Assembly: GCA_019750915.1 (NCBI GenBank) | Contig: JAIENY010000074.1 | Coordinates: forward strand, 1-56,403 | Reading direction: 5' to 3' | Source of the DNA: Xanthobacteraceae bacterium | GTDB lineage: Bacteria; Pseudomonadota; Alphaproteobacteria; Rhizobiales; Xanthobacteraceae | Length of the DNA stretch: 56,403 nucleotides | Shown: positions 9,301-17,747 of the stretch, piece after piece | Numbering within the stretch: the stretch's first letter is position 1 | How the letters are laid out: each line of letters begins with the position of its first letter | Translations under genes and position numbers: made by a program | Notes under the pieces: model-generated | The model's input: only the letters and a program-made list of their open reading frames with translations | Databases searched by the model: none | Told to the model about the DNA's origin: nothing

Positions 9301-9365
9301 TGCCGTCTGCCGGCCGGATTGTGATCCGATCGGCAGGCATCAATTGCAGCGACCGTCCGGAATCG

Positions 9366-11039
9366 TCAGGCCGCGATGATCGGAGCGTATGTTTCCACCA
9401 ACCGGTTTGCAAACATATCGACCTTCGGAATCATCAGCTTCTGGCGGCACACCGCAAGGTCGATATGCTTCGGCATCACAACACCGTTCTTCATCACACG
9501 TGGTGCGACCACATTGATATCCCAAAGCGGGAAACCGTTCGGCGGAATGACGACGCTTCCACCCGGATAGGCGGTATCGGTCCTGTTGGCCAGTACGACC
9601 GCCACGCGATTATCCTCCGCACGCGGAACCGCAATCAGCTCCCGCTCGAACGGCTCGCGCAACGCCGCTGGCCACAGAATGATATCCGCGGCCGCGATCG
9701 CCAGACAACGCGACGTCTCCGGAAAGACCGCGTCATAACCCGACATCACACCGATCCGGCCAAACGGCGTTTCAAACACCGGATAATCATCTCCCGCCGC
9801 GGCCCATTTCTGCTCCTCTGCCGTGAGATGGGTTTTGCGGTAACGTCCGATTTCCTTTCCGTCAGGACCGACCAGTACGGTCGTGACAAAAAGACCCGCT
9901 GCCGCGCGCTCAATAACGGGAGAGGCGATCAGACATGCGTACCGGGAGGCAATGCCCGCCGCACGCGCAAGGACTGAAGTGGTTTGATCGGCTGCGGCAT
10001 CAGCTTCGTCCTTGGTCAGGATATAGTGGCCGCAGAAAGCATATTCGGGCAAAGTGATAACCTTGGCGCCAAGCTTGGCGGTGTGATCGACCATGTCGAA
10101 CACCTCGTCTGCGCTGACATCATCCGTAACGTGCATCTGCACTGCAGCGACCTTGGTGACGGCCTTGGACGGAATCAGCGGCTTGTCCGCGACGCCGTAA
10201 ACGGGCGTCTTCTCGTAGGGAAGCGCCATGATGCCGTATGTCTCGGGCCGCCGGTCAGCGATCTTGTCGTTGGCCGTGTAGATCGACTTGTCGGCGGCGG
10301 CATCGAGATCGACATCGGCGATCGCCAGACCATGCGTATCGTAAGGCACCTTTGAGATCACGCGGCCTTTCGGATCGACGATCATGCTTCCGCCTGGATA
10401 GTAGATCGAACGTTCATGCCCGGCCTTGGTGGCAGCCACGAGCCAGACCCCATTCTCGTAGCTGCGCGCGGGTCCCCACATGTCGGCCTGATCCATGGAG
10501 AAGAAGTTCGCCATGTCGACGATGACTTCCGCGCCCTGCATCGCCATGGAGCGGAAAATCTCCGGGATGCGCCCGTCGAAACAAATCAACAGACCGATGC
10601 GGCCGAGATCAGTGTCGACCACCGGGCAACCGCGCTCTCCGAAGGCAAACCAGTTCTGGTCATGGGTGGCAAGAAACTGCTTGTGGTAGTGGCAGGCGAC
10701 GCGGCCAGCGCGGTCGAACATGATGCCGGTGTTGAATATCTTCTGCTTCGCAGGGTCCCATTCGGTGATGCCGCTGGCAATATAGACGCCGTGCTTCTTG
10801 CTGAGAGCGGCAAGCGCCGTAACAAACTCACCATTGGTCACATCTTCGGCGAGTTCGCGGCAGTGTTCGGCTGAATCGAAAAGATATCCGGTGTCCATGC
10901 ATTCCGGAAACACGATCAGTTCTGCGCCCTGACGGACAGCGTCCTCCACATAAAGCGTCGCCAGTTCGATATTGTGCTTGTAATCTCCAAGCCGCGCGAG
11001 CGTCTGCACCGCGGCGGCGCGAAAGCGTCGCTTCGTCAT
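9366..11039 (-). CDS. Double-domain nitrilase-superfamily amidohydrolase with a degenerate second domain
   Basis: 557 residues, about twice a single nitrilase. Domain 1 (about 5-275) has the complete triad: E46 (VFPECMDTGY), K120 (CHYHKQFL) and C153 (GLLICFDGR). Domain 2 (about 295-557) keeps E332 (LPEYAFCGHY) and K402 (RYRKTHLT), but the nucleophile position reads GVMSGYD, so glycine 434 replaces cysteine. Domain 2 is therefore expected to be inactive. The superfamily cleaves C-N bonds of amides, carbamoyl compounds or nitriles. The gene follows a complete ABC importer (59 bases after the ATPase gene), so it likely acts on the imported substrate in the cytoplasm. The substrate cannot be named. 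Confidence 0.88.
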   Translation of the reverse strand: MTKRRFRAAAVQTLARLGDYKHNIELATLYVEDAVRQGAELIVFPECMDTGYLFDSAEHCRELAEDVTNGEFVTALAALSKKHGVYIASGITEWDPAKQKIFNTGIMFDRAGRVACHYHKQFLATHDQNWFAFGERGCPVVDTDLGRIGLLICFDGRIPEIFRSMAMQGAEVIVDMANFFSMDQADMWGPARSYENGVWLVAATKAGHERSIYYPGGSMIVDPKGRVISKVPYDTHGLAIADVDLDAAADKSIYTANDKIADRRPETYGIMALPYEKTPVYGVADKPLIPSKAVTKVAAVQMHVTDDVSADEVFDMVDHTAKLGAKVITLPEYAFCGHYILTKDEADAAADQTTSVLARAAGIASRYACLIASPVIERAAAGLFVTTVLVGPDGKEIGRYRKTHLTAEEQKWAAAGDDYPVFETPFGRIGVMSGYDAVFPETSRCLAIAAADIILWPAALREPFERELIAVPRAEDNRVAVVLANRTDTAYPGGSVVIPPNGFPLWDINVVAPRVMKNGVVMPKHIDLAVCRQKLMIPKVDMFANRLVETYAPIIAA

Positions 11040-11098
11040 TTCCTGTTCTCCTTTTTCTTTATCTCAACCTGCCAAATAGCCAATTACGCATCGACGCT

Positions 11099-11959
11099 TC
11101 ATGCTCGAACTTCCTTCCAGAAGCGATCGAGACAATGACGCTTCAATGTCATGAAGCTCTCGCTTGTCGTTGCATCGAGGTTTCGTGGCCACGCCAGATT
11201 GACATCGACGATCTCCGCGACGCGGGTCGGACGCCTCGTCAGCAGCACAACCTTGTCCGCAAGCTGAATTGCCTCATCCAGATCGTGAGACACCAGCAAC
11301 ATGGTGGTTTTTGTTTTCATGAAAATCTTCTGGAGCTGCTCGCGCATGAACAGCGTCATCTCATAGTCCAGCGCCGAGAATGGCTCGTCGAGAAAAAGGA
11401 CCTCCGGCTCCGTCACCAGCGCGCGCAGGATCGATACCGTCTGCTGCTGGCCGCCCGACAACTCATAGGGATAAGCGTTGAGATCGATCCTGACCTCGAA
11501 TTCCTCGATCAGCTTTTCCACCCGCCGCTTGCGCTCCGCGCGCGGCACGCCCATCACCTTGAGCGGATAGTAGATGTTGTCGATCGCGCGCAACCAGGGG
11601 AACAGCGCCTCGCGATAATTCTGAAAGACGTACGATATCTTGGTTTCAGCGATGCGTTGCCCGTCATAGAGAACTTCGCCGCGATCCATCGGCATGAGCC
11701 CGGAGATCATGTTGATCAGCGTGCTTTTGCCGCATCCATTCGGGCCGAAGATCGAAATGAACTGGCCGAGCGGCAGATCGATTTCAAAGTCGTCATAGAC
11801 GACCGCATTGTCGAATGTCTTGCGAAGCCCTCGCACTGTCATGAAGGCCTGCCGCTTGCCGGCAACGCCCGCCGACGGAGTCGGCATCGCCCCGCCGGAA
11901 CCCGACGGCTCGGGCGAAACCGCTTTCAGCGGTACCACGCTGGTCCGGTGGCTTCTCAA
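11099..11959 (-). CDS. ABC transporter ATP-binding protein (NitT/TauT/SsuB type)
   Basis: 286 residues. Walker A FGPNGCGKST, Q-loop YVFQNYREALFPW, signature LSGGQQQTVS (a variant with QQQ) and Walker B EVLFLDEPFSALD are present. An unusual extension of about 35 residues precedes the ABC domain. It overlaps the binding-protein gene by 4 bases. It should power the permease encoded at 12982-13755 for uptake of a small organic anion or nitrogen/sulfur compound, as for the nitrate, sulfonate and taurine importers of this family. Confidence 0.9.
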   Translation of the reverse strand: MRSHRTSVVPLKAVSPEPSGSGGAMPTPSAGVAGKRQAFMTVRGLRKTFDNAVVYDDFEIDLPLGQFISIFGPNGCGKSTLINMISGLMPMDRGEVLYDGQRIAETKISYVFQNYREALFPWLRAIDNIYYPLKVMGVPRAERKRRVEKLIEEFEVRIDLNAYPYELSGGQQQTVSILRALVTEPEVLFLDEPFSALDYEMTLFMREQLQKIFMKTKTTMLLVSHDLDEAIQLADKVVLLTRRPTRVAEIVDVNLAWPRNLDATTSESFMTLKRHCLDRFWKEVRA

Positions 11960-12948
11960 TTTCCAAGCTCCGCCTCGGTCAGGATCTTGTCCTTGACGTT
12001 CACCGGTCCCGGCAGAACGCCCTCCTTGGTGAAAACATCAACGAGCGCCTGATAGGACTTGATGTCAGTGTCATTGATATCCTTGAAGCCGCGCAGATAA
12101 GGCTGGGCAAGCAGATCAAGCTGTTCAGGCTTGATCGCGGTGTACTTCGGGATCGCGACCTTGTATTTGTTGAAATCGGCATTGACGAGATCTGTCGCCT
12201 CGTCGATCACCTTCACGACTCGCTTTGCAACATCGGGACGCTCTTTCAGGAATTTAGTCGTCAGGATCGATGCTCCCGAGTAGAACGGCTCGGCGATAAG
12301 CACTTCCGCGGGATTGGTTTCGGCCCTCTTGGCCTTGCCTGACGCGGCGGCGATTGAACCGACAGGCTCCAGTGAGAGTGTCGCATCGACGGTGCCGCCG
12401 ATGACCGCCGGTACCTGCAACGCGACCGCAAGATCGACAAACTTGACGTCCTTATCCGGATCAAGACCCGCTGCCCGAACCATGTAGCGCGAAATCGTAC
12501 GCCACTGAATTCCCGGGACGTGCCCGAGGGTTTTGCCCTTCAGATCCTTGAAGCTCTTGATGGTGTCGTTATCGTCCTTGACGATCAAACCGTCATTGAT
12601 CCGCTTGGCGGCATTGCTGCCGCCCTGCAGTCCGAAAATCTTGAACTTTCCGGGAAACTTGGACTCGGCGATCATTGCAATGCCGGCAGCGGCGCCGGGA
12701 GGTCCGAAATCGGCCCGATCTGCGACAAGCGCATCGATGATCTGGTTCGGAGATTCCATCTTCACCGAGTCGACCTCGATGCAGGCCTTTTCAAAAAGCT
12801 TTTCTTCCAGCGCGACATAATAGGCCGTCGTCTGCATGATCGGCAGCCAGGCGGCGGTGACCTTGTCCATTTTATCGCATGCTGCGTGCGCCTCGCCGAG
12901 AGACACCGACATCAAAACCGCTACGGCAGGAAGTAGACGTTTCACCAT
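11956..12948 (-). CDS. ABC transporter substrate-binding protein (NMT1/THI5/SsuA-like)
   Basis: 330 residues with a clear signal peptide (MVKRLLPAVAVLMSVSLGEAHA). The mature protein shows the periplasmic NMT1-type fold: AAWLPIMQTTAYYVALEEKLFEKACIEV, then IIDALVADRADFGPPGAAAG and GLIVKDDNDTIKSFKDLKGK. It lies between the permease and ATPase genes (4-base overlap with the latter). Family members bind sulfonates, nitrate, pyrimidine precursors or aromatic acids; the ligand here is unknown, though the downstream nitrilase suggests an amide- or nitrile-bearing compound. Confidence 0.9.
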   Translation of the reverse strand: MVKRLLPAVAVLMSVSLGEAHAACDKMDKVTAAWLPIMQTTAYYVALEEKLFEKACIEVDSVKMESPNQIIDALVADRADFGPPGAAAGIAMIAESKFPGKFKIFGLQGGSNAAKRINDGLIVKDDNDTIKSFKDLKGKTLGHVPGIQWRTISRYMVRAAGLDPDKDVKFVDLAVALQVPAVIGGTVDATLSLEPVGSIAAASGKAKRAETNPAEVLIAEPFYSGASILTTKFLKERPDVAKRVVKVIDEATDLVNADFNKYKVAIPKYTAIKPEQLDLLAQPYLRGFKDINDTDIKSYQALVDVFTKEGVLPGPVNVKDKILTEAELGN

Positions 12949-12981
12949 CGCAAGAACTCCTGTGTTCAGTGAGACATGACG

Positions 12982-13755
12982 CTATCGGCCAGACCAGTGG
13001 ATCACCGACCGTTCGACAGAGAGCAGCACAAGGTTGAGCAGATATCCCATCGCGCCCGCGATCAGGATCGAACCGTACATATCGGTCAAAGAGTACGAGA
13101 TTTGCGCATCGATGATGCGATGGCCCATTCCGTCGGTCGCTCCGATGAACATCTCCGCCACGATGATCACCACAAGAGCGAGCGACACTGCCGTGCGCAA
13201 ACCCACAAAAGTTTGCGGAAGCGTCTCGAAGAAAATGACATCGCCGAAAATCCGGAACGAAGATGCTCCCATCGATTTGGCGGCGAGAATTCGCGTCTGC
13301 CGGGCATTCATCACGCCATACGCGACGTTAAAAACGATCACGAGCCAGGCCGCGAACGAAGCAACTGCGATCTTGGCCAAATCGCCCAGACCGAACAGCA
13401 ACAGGAACAACGGAAACAACGCGGTCGCCGGCGTCGAGCGGAAGAAGTCGACCAGAAACTCGACGGAACGATATACGGCAGCCCTGGCGCCGAGAATGAT
13501 GCCGATCGGAATGCCTGCAACGACCGCAATGACGATGGAATAGGTCACGCGAGACAGCGTGCGCCAGATATCCTGAGTCATGCTGCCCGACAGCAGGTTT
13601 GCAGCCGTATCACGCAATGTGTCGAAAGGAGATGGCAACAAATCCTTGTTGACCAGCGCAAACCTGAAAGCGATCCACCAGATGCCGACAAGCAGCAGCG
13701 GACCGACCACGAATTCCACGGCACGGCGTAATCGCTTTCCGTTTCGGTTTGTCAT
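12982..13755 (-). CDS. ABC transporter permease (BPD_transp_1, NitT/TauT type)
   Basis: 257 residues with about six membrane helices. The coupling loop SMGASSFRIFGDVIFFETLP matches the EAA motif of importer permeases. The frame stays open upstream to 13869, but ATG at 13755 (MTNRNGKRLRR, GGCGGA five bases before it) gives the normal N-terminus, while the longer form lacks family-like sequence and would run into the inverted repeat at 13863-13890. First gene of the operon permease, binding protein, ATPase, nitrilase, LysR. Confidence 0.87.
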   Translation of the reverse strand: MTNRNGKRLRRAVEFVVGPLLLVGIWWIAFRFALVNKDLLPSPFDTLRDTAANLLSGSMTQDIWRTLSRVTYSIVIAVVAGIPIGIILGARAAVYRSVEFLVDFFRSTPATALFPLFLLLFGLGDLAKIAVASFAAWLVIVFNVAYGVMNARQTRILAAKSMGASSFRIFGDVIFFETLPQTFVGLRTAVSLALVVIIVAEMFIGATDGMGHRIIDAQISYSLTDMYGSILIAGAMGYLLNLVLLSVERSVIHWSGR

Positions 13756-13862
13756 GACAGTCCGCCTACGCCTCTCGTGGTACTGGGCCGCGTGCTCGTG
13801 AGTAAGCTCCATCATCTTCACGCAATCGCGAGCGAAGAAAAATGGCGAGTTGTGCAACCTGA

Positions 13863-13890
13863 TCTGCATTTTTGCATATTAAAATGCAGA
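13863..13890. promoter_or_regulatory. Perfect 10-base inverted repeat upstream of the ABC-nitrilase operon (operator candidate)
   Basis: TCTGCATTTT at 13863-13872 and AAAATGCAGA at 13881-13890 are perfect reverse complements around an 8-base AT-rich spacer that itself contains TGCAT. It lies about 110 bases upstream of the chosen permease start, in an AT-rich stretch. It could bind the LysR protein at 8344-9300 or another dimeric regulator. Confidence 0.5.
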
Positions 13891-14016
13891 AAACTTCTGA
13901 TTAATTTGCGAGCTTACATGTTTAAGGTTTAGGCAAGACCGAGGGACTTCCATACCCTGACGAGGCAATACGGCCCGTGAAACAGGCAAAAAATAAGATT
14001 TTGCGAAAAGCCACAG

Positions 14017-14532
14017 TCACATCAAGTGGGAGCTTTCCAACTTTACAAACCCCCCATTGGTGTGGAGCAAAGGCGGCTCGTCACGTTCCGCCGCATTCAC
14101 GACGCGCCCAACGAAGATCGAATGTGTTCCTGATCTTGTCTGCGATTCCACGACACATTCAAAGCTGGCGACGCAGCCTTCCAGAACGGGAGCTCCGGTC
14201 ATTCCTCGGTGATAGTCGACGTCGCCGAACGGATTGTCGGACTTCAAGGCAAAATGCTGTGCCAAGTGCTCCTGATCCTCCGACAGCACGTTGATCGCAA
14301 AAATGCCCGCGCTCTCAATCAGAGCATGTGATCTGTTAGTCCGATTGATCACCACGAGAACACAAGGCGGCGTCGCTGATACACTGCACACCGCTGTCGC
14401 CGTCATCCCGTTCATAGCAGAACCAGACATGCTCGTGATGACCGTCACCGTTGATGCGATACGACGCATCGCGACCTTGAACTCAGCAGGACCGACGGAA
14501 GGCAGCGATATGATTTCACGAACCGGGCACAT
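14017..14532 (-). CDS. Flavin reductase-domain protein (FMN reductase component)
   Basis: 171 residues from ATG at 14532, four bases after the monooxygenase stop, with AGGA upstream. The frame is open farther upstream, but that part overlaps the monooxygenase gene and has no family similarity. Motifs: FKVAMRRIASTVTVIT at the N-terminus, NGMTATAVCSVSATPPCVLVVINRTNRS (flavin binding) and HSIFVGRVVNAAERDEPPLL at the end. It should supply reduced FMN to the adjacent LLM monooxygenase, as in NtaA/NtaB- and DszA/DszD-type two-component systems (family knowledge). Confidence 0.87.
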   Translation of the reverse strand: MCPVREIISLPSVGPAEFKVAMRRIASTVTVITSMSGSAMNGMTATAVCSVSATPPCVLVVINRTNRSHALIESAGIFAINVLSEDQEHLAQHFALKSDNPFGDVDYHRGMTGAPVLEGCVASFECVVESQTRSGTHSIFVGRVVNAAERDEPPLLHTNGGFVKLESSHLM

Positions 14533-14536
14533 AAAA

Positions 14537-15865
14537 TTAATCCTGCCTCGCGGCGCCGAGATGATCGCGCAGCGAATGTCCTTCGTATTCGCTGCGGAAC
14601 AGCCCTTTCTCTTGCAGAATCGGCACGACCTTGCCCACGAAATCCTCAAACGTGTCCGGCAAAAATGCGGGCGAAACCACAAAGCCGTCTGCCGCACCGG
14701 ATGTCACGATCTCGGCCATCTCCTCGGCAACGTCCTTCGCGGTGCCGACGAGTCTAGGACACATCACGCCGCGACCGTATATCCGGCCCGCATCGCCGAT
14801 GGTCATGGACTTTCCCGCCGCAATACTCTTCAGCGCCGCAAGATTACCCTGACTGCCCGACGATTGAATCGACTCAACCGTTTCATCAAGGGAGAAATGG
14901 GAGAAGTCCGCATTGGCGTGGGCGGCCAGTGTCGAGAGCCCCACCAGCGGATTGACCAGTGAATCGTGGAGATTCCTTTTCTCCTCCGCCTCCGCCCGGC
15001 TCTCACCGATGAAGGGCATGATCGACATCAATACCTTGCTGGCGTCGGGCGCGCGGCCAGCATCAACAAGCGCCTGCCTGACCTCGTCCTTGAACACACG
15101 CATACGCTCGAGATTGGGCTGCAGCGCGAAGATGACCTCCGACCAACGCGCAGCGAAGGCCTTTCCGCGGCCCGACGATCCTGCCTGAATGATAACAGGA
15201 CGCCCTTGAGGGCCCTGCGGGATGTTGAGAGGACCGCGCGACTGAAACCAGCGGCCTTTATGATTCAGGTAGTGCACCTTCTCCGGATCGGCATAGACCC
15301 CATTTTCACGATCCAGCACCAGCGCATCCTTGTCCCATGTATTCCAGAGACCGAACGCAACTTCCATGAATTCATCAGCACGGTCATATCGCTCGTCGTG
15401 TCCGAGATGCGGAACATCGCCGAAATTCAGCGCCTCTCCGTCATTCATCGACGTGACGACATTCCATGCGACGCGGCCGGCTGAGATGTGATCGAGCGTC
15501 GCGAATTCACGAGCAATGTTGTAAGGTGCGTCGTATGTGGTGGAGCGTGTGGCGCCGAGACCCAGTCGGCTCGTGACCGCCGCGAGCGCGCCGAGGATCG
15601 GCACCGGGTCCATTCGCGTCGCATCCTGGTCCGCGTGGCGGATCCCGGTTTTATGGCTTGCACCATACCGGTCCGCAATCGCCAATCGGTCGGCGAAGAA
15701 CATAAAATCAAACTTGCCCCGTTCGAGCAGGCGGGCAATTTCGACATAATGATTGAGACTAAGGAAGTCGGTGCGGTGGTCCGGATTTCGCCAGATCGCG
15801 TGGCTATGGATAACAGGTCCTGCGATCATAAATCCGCAAAGATGCATCTTGCTTGATTTAGGCAT
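14537..15865 (-). CDS. LLM-class FMN-dependent monooxygenase (NtaA/SnaA/DszA/CmoJ family)
   Basis: 442 residues, normal for the NtaA branch. N-terminal HLCGFMIAGPVIHSHAIWR and RLLERGKFDFMFFADRLA, then ATLDHISAGRVAWNVVTSMND and VIIQAGSSGRGKAFAARWS are the signatures of this two-component family. Members oxidise nitrilotriacetate, EDTA, dibenzothiophene sulfone, dimethyl sulfide or S-alkylated cysteines using FMNH2 made by a partner reductase, here the next gene. With the upstream LivJ/LivFGHM importer it should oxidise an imported N- or S-containing compound; the exact substrate is unknown. Confidence 0.9.
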   Translation of the reverse strand: MPKSSKMHLCGFMIAGPVIHSHAIWRNPDHRTDFLSLNHYVEIARLLERGKFDFMFFADRLAIADRYGASHKTGIRHADQDATRMDPVPILGALAAVTSRLGLGATRSTTYDAPYNIAREFATLDHISAGRVAWNVVTSMNDGEALNFGDVPHLGHDERYDRADEFMEVAFGLWNTWDKDALVLDRENGVYADPEKVHYLNHKGRWFQSRGPLNIPQGPQGRPVIIQAGSSGRGKAFAARWSEVIFALQPNLERMRVFKDEVRQALVDAGRAPDASKVLMSIMPFIGESRAEAEEKRNLHDSLVNPLVGLSTLAAHANADFSHFSLDETVESIQSSGSQGNLAALKSIAAGKSMTIGDAGRIYGRGVMCPRLVGTAKDVAEEMAEIVTSGAADGFVVSPAFLPDTFEDFVGKVVPILQEKGLFRSEYEGHSLRDHLGAARQD

Positions 15866-15877
15866 GCGTCTCTCCGT

Positions 15878-15901
15878 GAGCGCAACCGGCTGGCTGCGCT
15901 C
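15878..15901. promoter_or_regulatory. Intercistronic hairpin between binding-protein and monooxygenase genes
   Basis: GAGCGCA at 15878-15884 pairs perfectly with TGCGCTC at 15895-15901 across a 10-base loop, in the 77-base gap after the binding-protein gene. There is no T-run on the transcribed strand, so it may stabilise the upstream mRNA end or cause partial termination, a common way to make more binding protein than enzyme. Confidence 0.4.
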
Positions 15902-15942
15902 TTGTTTTAACGGCTTGCTTGATTTGCGACCCGAACGTCAGG

Positions 15943-17172
15943 TCAGGTTATAATATCGACGATCTCGTTCTTGCCGCCGTGGATCACCTGGTGAACGAAC
16001 GACCGGTTGAGTTGGTCGCCACGATCATCGAAGTCCACCGTCGCGCCGGCACCGATGAAATTGATCTTCTTGCCGGCACGCACCATTTCGAGTGCTTTGA
16101 CGATGTCATCGACTTCCTCGCCCGGAGGATTGCAAACCTCCCGAATCGACTTGGACCAGACGGCAGCGTCCTGCGATTTGGCATGTTCCATGGCGAGCGC
16201 GGTGACGCACACCTGATCGTGTGTATTGCCTGCGAACAGAAATACGGTGCCTTCCGGCGCGCCCATCTGCTTGACGAACTTCTTGTAGGATTCCGATTGA
16301 AGCGGCGGTCCGGGCTGGATGTGGTGAATGCCTTCGGAGACTTCGTTCGGAACGCTCTTGATAAACGCGCCGTCGGCGTCCGCCCCAGTCCCAAGCGCGA
16401 CGATCTTGGATTTATAACCGCCGCGATACGCTTCCTTGGCGATCGCGACGAAGTCAGTCAAAAGCGAGGCGCAAAACACGCCATCCGGCTCGGAGCCAAA
16501 CGCTTTCTCAACTTCCGCACGGTACGAAGGCTGGTTGGGATTGTAGATCACAACATCGACAACAGTGCCGCCAAGTTTTGCAAAGGCTTCCTTGAACGGA
16601 TCGATCATGGCGATCACAAATGGATTCTGCTGAGCGAGAATCGAAACCTTCTTCAGCTTCAATTCGGTCACGACCTTCGCGCCTGCTGGTCCCCACTGCG
16701 AGCTTTTGGCCTGGAAGCGGTAGACAAGACCTTTGCTGTCATCGGTGATGCTGTCGGCCGAGGCAGACACCATCTGCACTTTATTCGCCGCCAGGATCAG
16801 CGGCTTTGCAGCCAGCGCCGGCGGGCTGCCCCAGAAACCGGCGACCACCTCGACCTTGTTGACATCGAGCAGCTTGCGTGTCGCTGTGACACTGGTTGTT
16901 GCACTTGTCTCGGAATCTTCGACATAGAGCTTTAGCTTGCGACCGCCGAGGATTCCGCCCGATTCGTTGATGGTTTTCACCATGAGATCGGCGGATTTCT
17001 TCATGTCCGGACCGTAGGGACCAGTTGCGCCGGTGAACGGGAGTACCATTCCAATTGGAATGTCTTCCACACCCTGTGCAAAAATGGGCCGGACGCCCAA
17101 TCCTGCGAGCGAGACACCTCCCAGCAATCCAACAACCTGACGTCGATTAAGCATTCCATTCGACTTCGTCAT
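15943..17172 (-). CDS. Branched-chain amino acid/amide-type ABC substrate-binding protein (LivJ-like)
   Basis: 409 residues. The N-terminus MLNRRQVVGLLGGVSLAG with a twin-Arg-like RR and a cleavage site near FAQG indicates export. The mature domain is type I periplasmic binding: IPIGMVLPFTGATGPYGPDM, INESGGILGGRKLKLYVEDS and YNPNQPSYRAEVEKAFGSEP. Such proteins serve LivFGHM importers for amino acids, amides, urea or aromatic acids. It lies two bases after the carboxymuconolactone-decarboxylase-like gene and belongs with the LivGFHM genes upstream. Confidence 0.9.
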   Translation of the reverse strand: MTKSNGMLNRRQVVGLLGGVSLAGLGVRPIFAQGVEDIPIGMVLPFTGATGPYGPDMKKSADLMVKTINESGGILGGRKLKLYVEDSETSATTSVTATRKLLDVNKVEVVAGFWGSPPALAAKPLILAANKVQMVSASADSITDDSKGLVYRFQAKSSQWGPAGAKVVTELKLKKVSILAQQNPFVIAMIDPFKEAFAKLGGTVVDVVIYNPNQPSYRAEVEKAFGSEPDGVFCASLLTDFVAIAKEAYRGGYKSKIVALGTGADADGAFIKSVPNEVSEGIHHIQPGPPLQSESYKKFVKQMGAPEGTVFLFAGNTHDQVCVTALAMEHAKSQDAAVWSKSIREVCNPPGEEVDDIVKALEMVRAGKKINFIGAGATVDFDDRGDQLNRSFVHQVIHGGKNEIVDIIT

Positions 17173-17174
17173 GA

Positions 17175-17747
17175 TTACAGCTCCTGTGCCCGAGTTTCTG
17201 ATTGAAATGCGGCGAATGCCGCGGCAGCGCGCCCATCGTCGATTTGCAGTGCATCATTGAAGCGATTGAAAAATCCGGCCAGCGCTATTCGCAACGTCAG
17301 CTCGACGATCTGGCTATCGCTGAATTGCGCATGGAGCCGCTCAAATACGTTGTCGCGAATTTGTCCGGCCTTCTGGGTCACCAGCGTGGCGTATTCGATC
17401 ACGAGCCTGTCCGTTTCATTAAAATCCGGATGATCTGCGCTAGGCAGCGTCGCGATTGCTTCCTCCGAAACACCTTCCACCTTCAAAACCGGGGAATGGC
17501 TGCCGATGCAGAAAGCACATTCGTTCAACTTGGAGGCCACGACGATGGCGAGCTCGATATAGCGCCATGGCACGCCACCTCGCTCCTTCAACTCCATCAA
17601 CATCCGATACAGATGATCGAGGGCCGGAGGGACCTGCGCGAGAACAGCCGCCTGATCCTTGAACGGCCCAAACTTGACGAACCGTTCGTAGACGTCCGCA
17701 GTCTGCGGCGGCAGTGCCTCGGGCGGAAGGGGTTGGACGCGCGGCAT
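17175..17747 (-). CDS. Carboxymuconolactone decarboxylase/AhpD-like protein
   Basis: 190 residues. The redox-type motif E76-C77-x2-C80-x3-H84 (NECAFCIGSHS) is complete, as in AhpD and peroxidase-related members. The flanking helices (YRMLMELKERGGVPWRYIELAIVVASKLN) fit the CMD fold. The start overlaps the LivM stop by one base (TGATG). The role may be protection from peroxide or a ring-opening/decarboxylation step in the pathway; sequence alone favours a thiol-peroxidase-like role because both cysteines are present. Confidence 0.8.
   Translation of the reverse strand: MPRVQPLPPEALPPQTADVYERFVKFGPFKDQAAVLAQVPPALDHLYRMLMELKERGGVPWRYIELAIVVASKLNECAFCIGSHSPVLKVEGVSEEAIATLPSADHPDFNETDRLVIEYATLVTQKAGQIRDNVFERLHAQFSDSQIVELTLRIALAGFFNRFNDALQIDDGRAAAAFAAFQSETRAQEL

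Noticed and set aside
13756..13869. Upstream extension of the ABC permease
   Set aside because: The extra 38 residues are not permease-like and the region runs into the palindrome at 13863; the start at 13755 is preferred.
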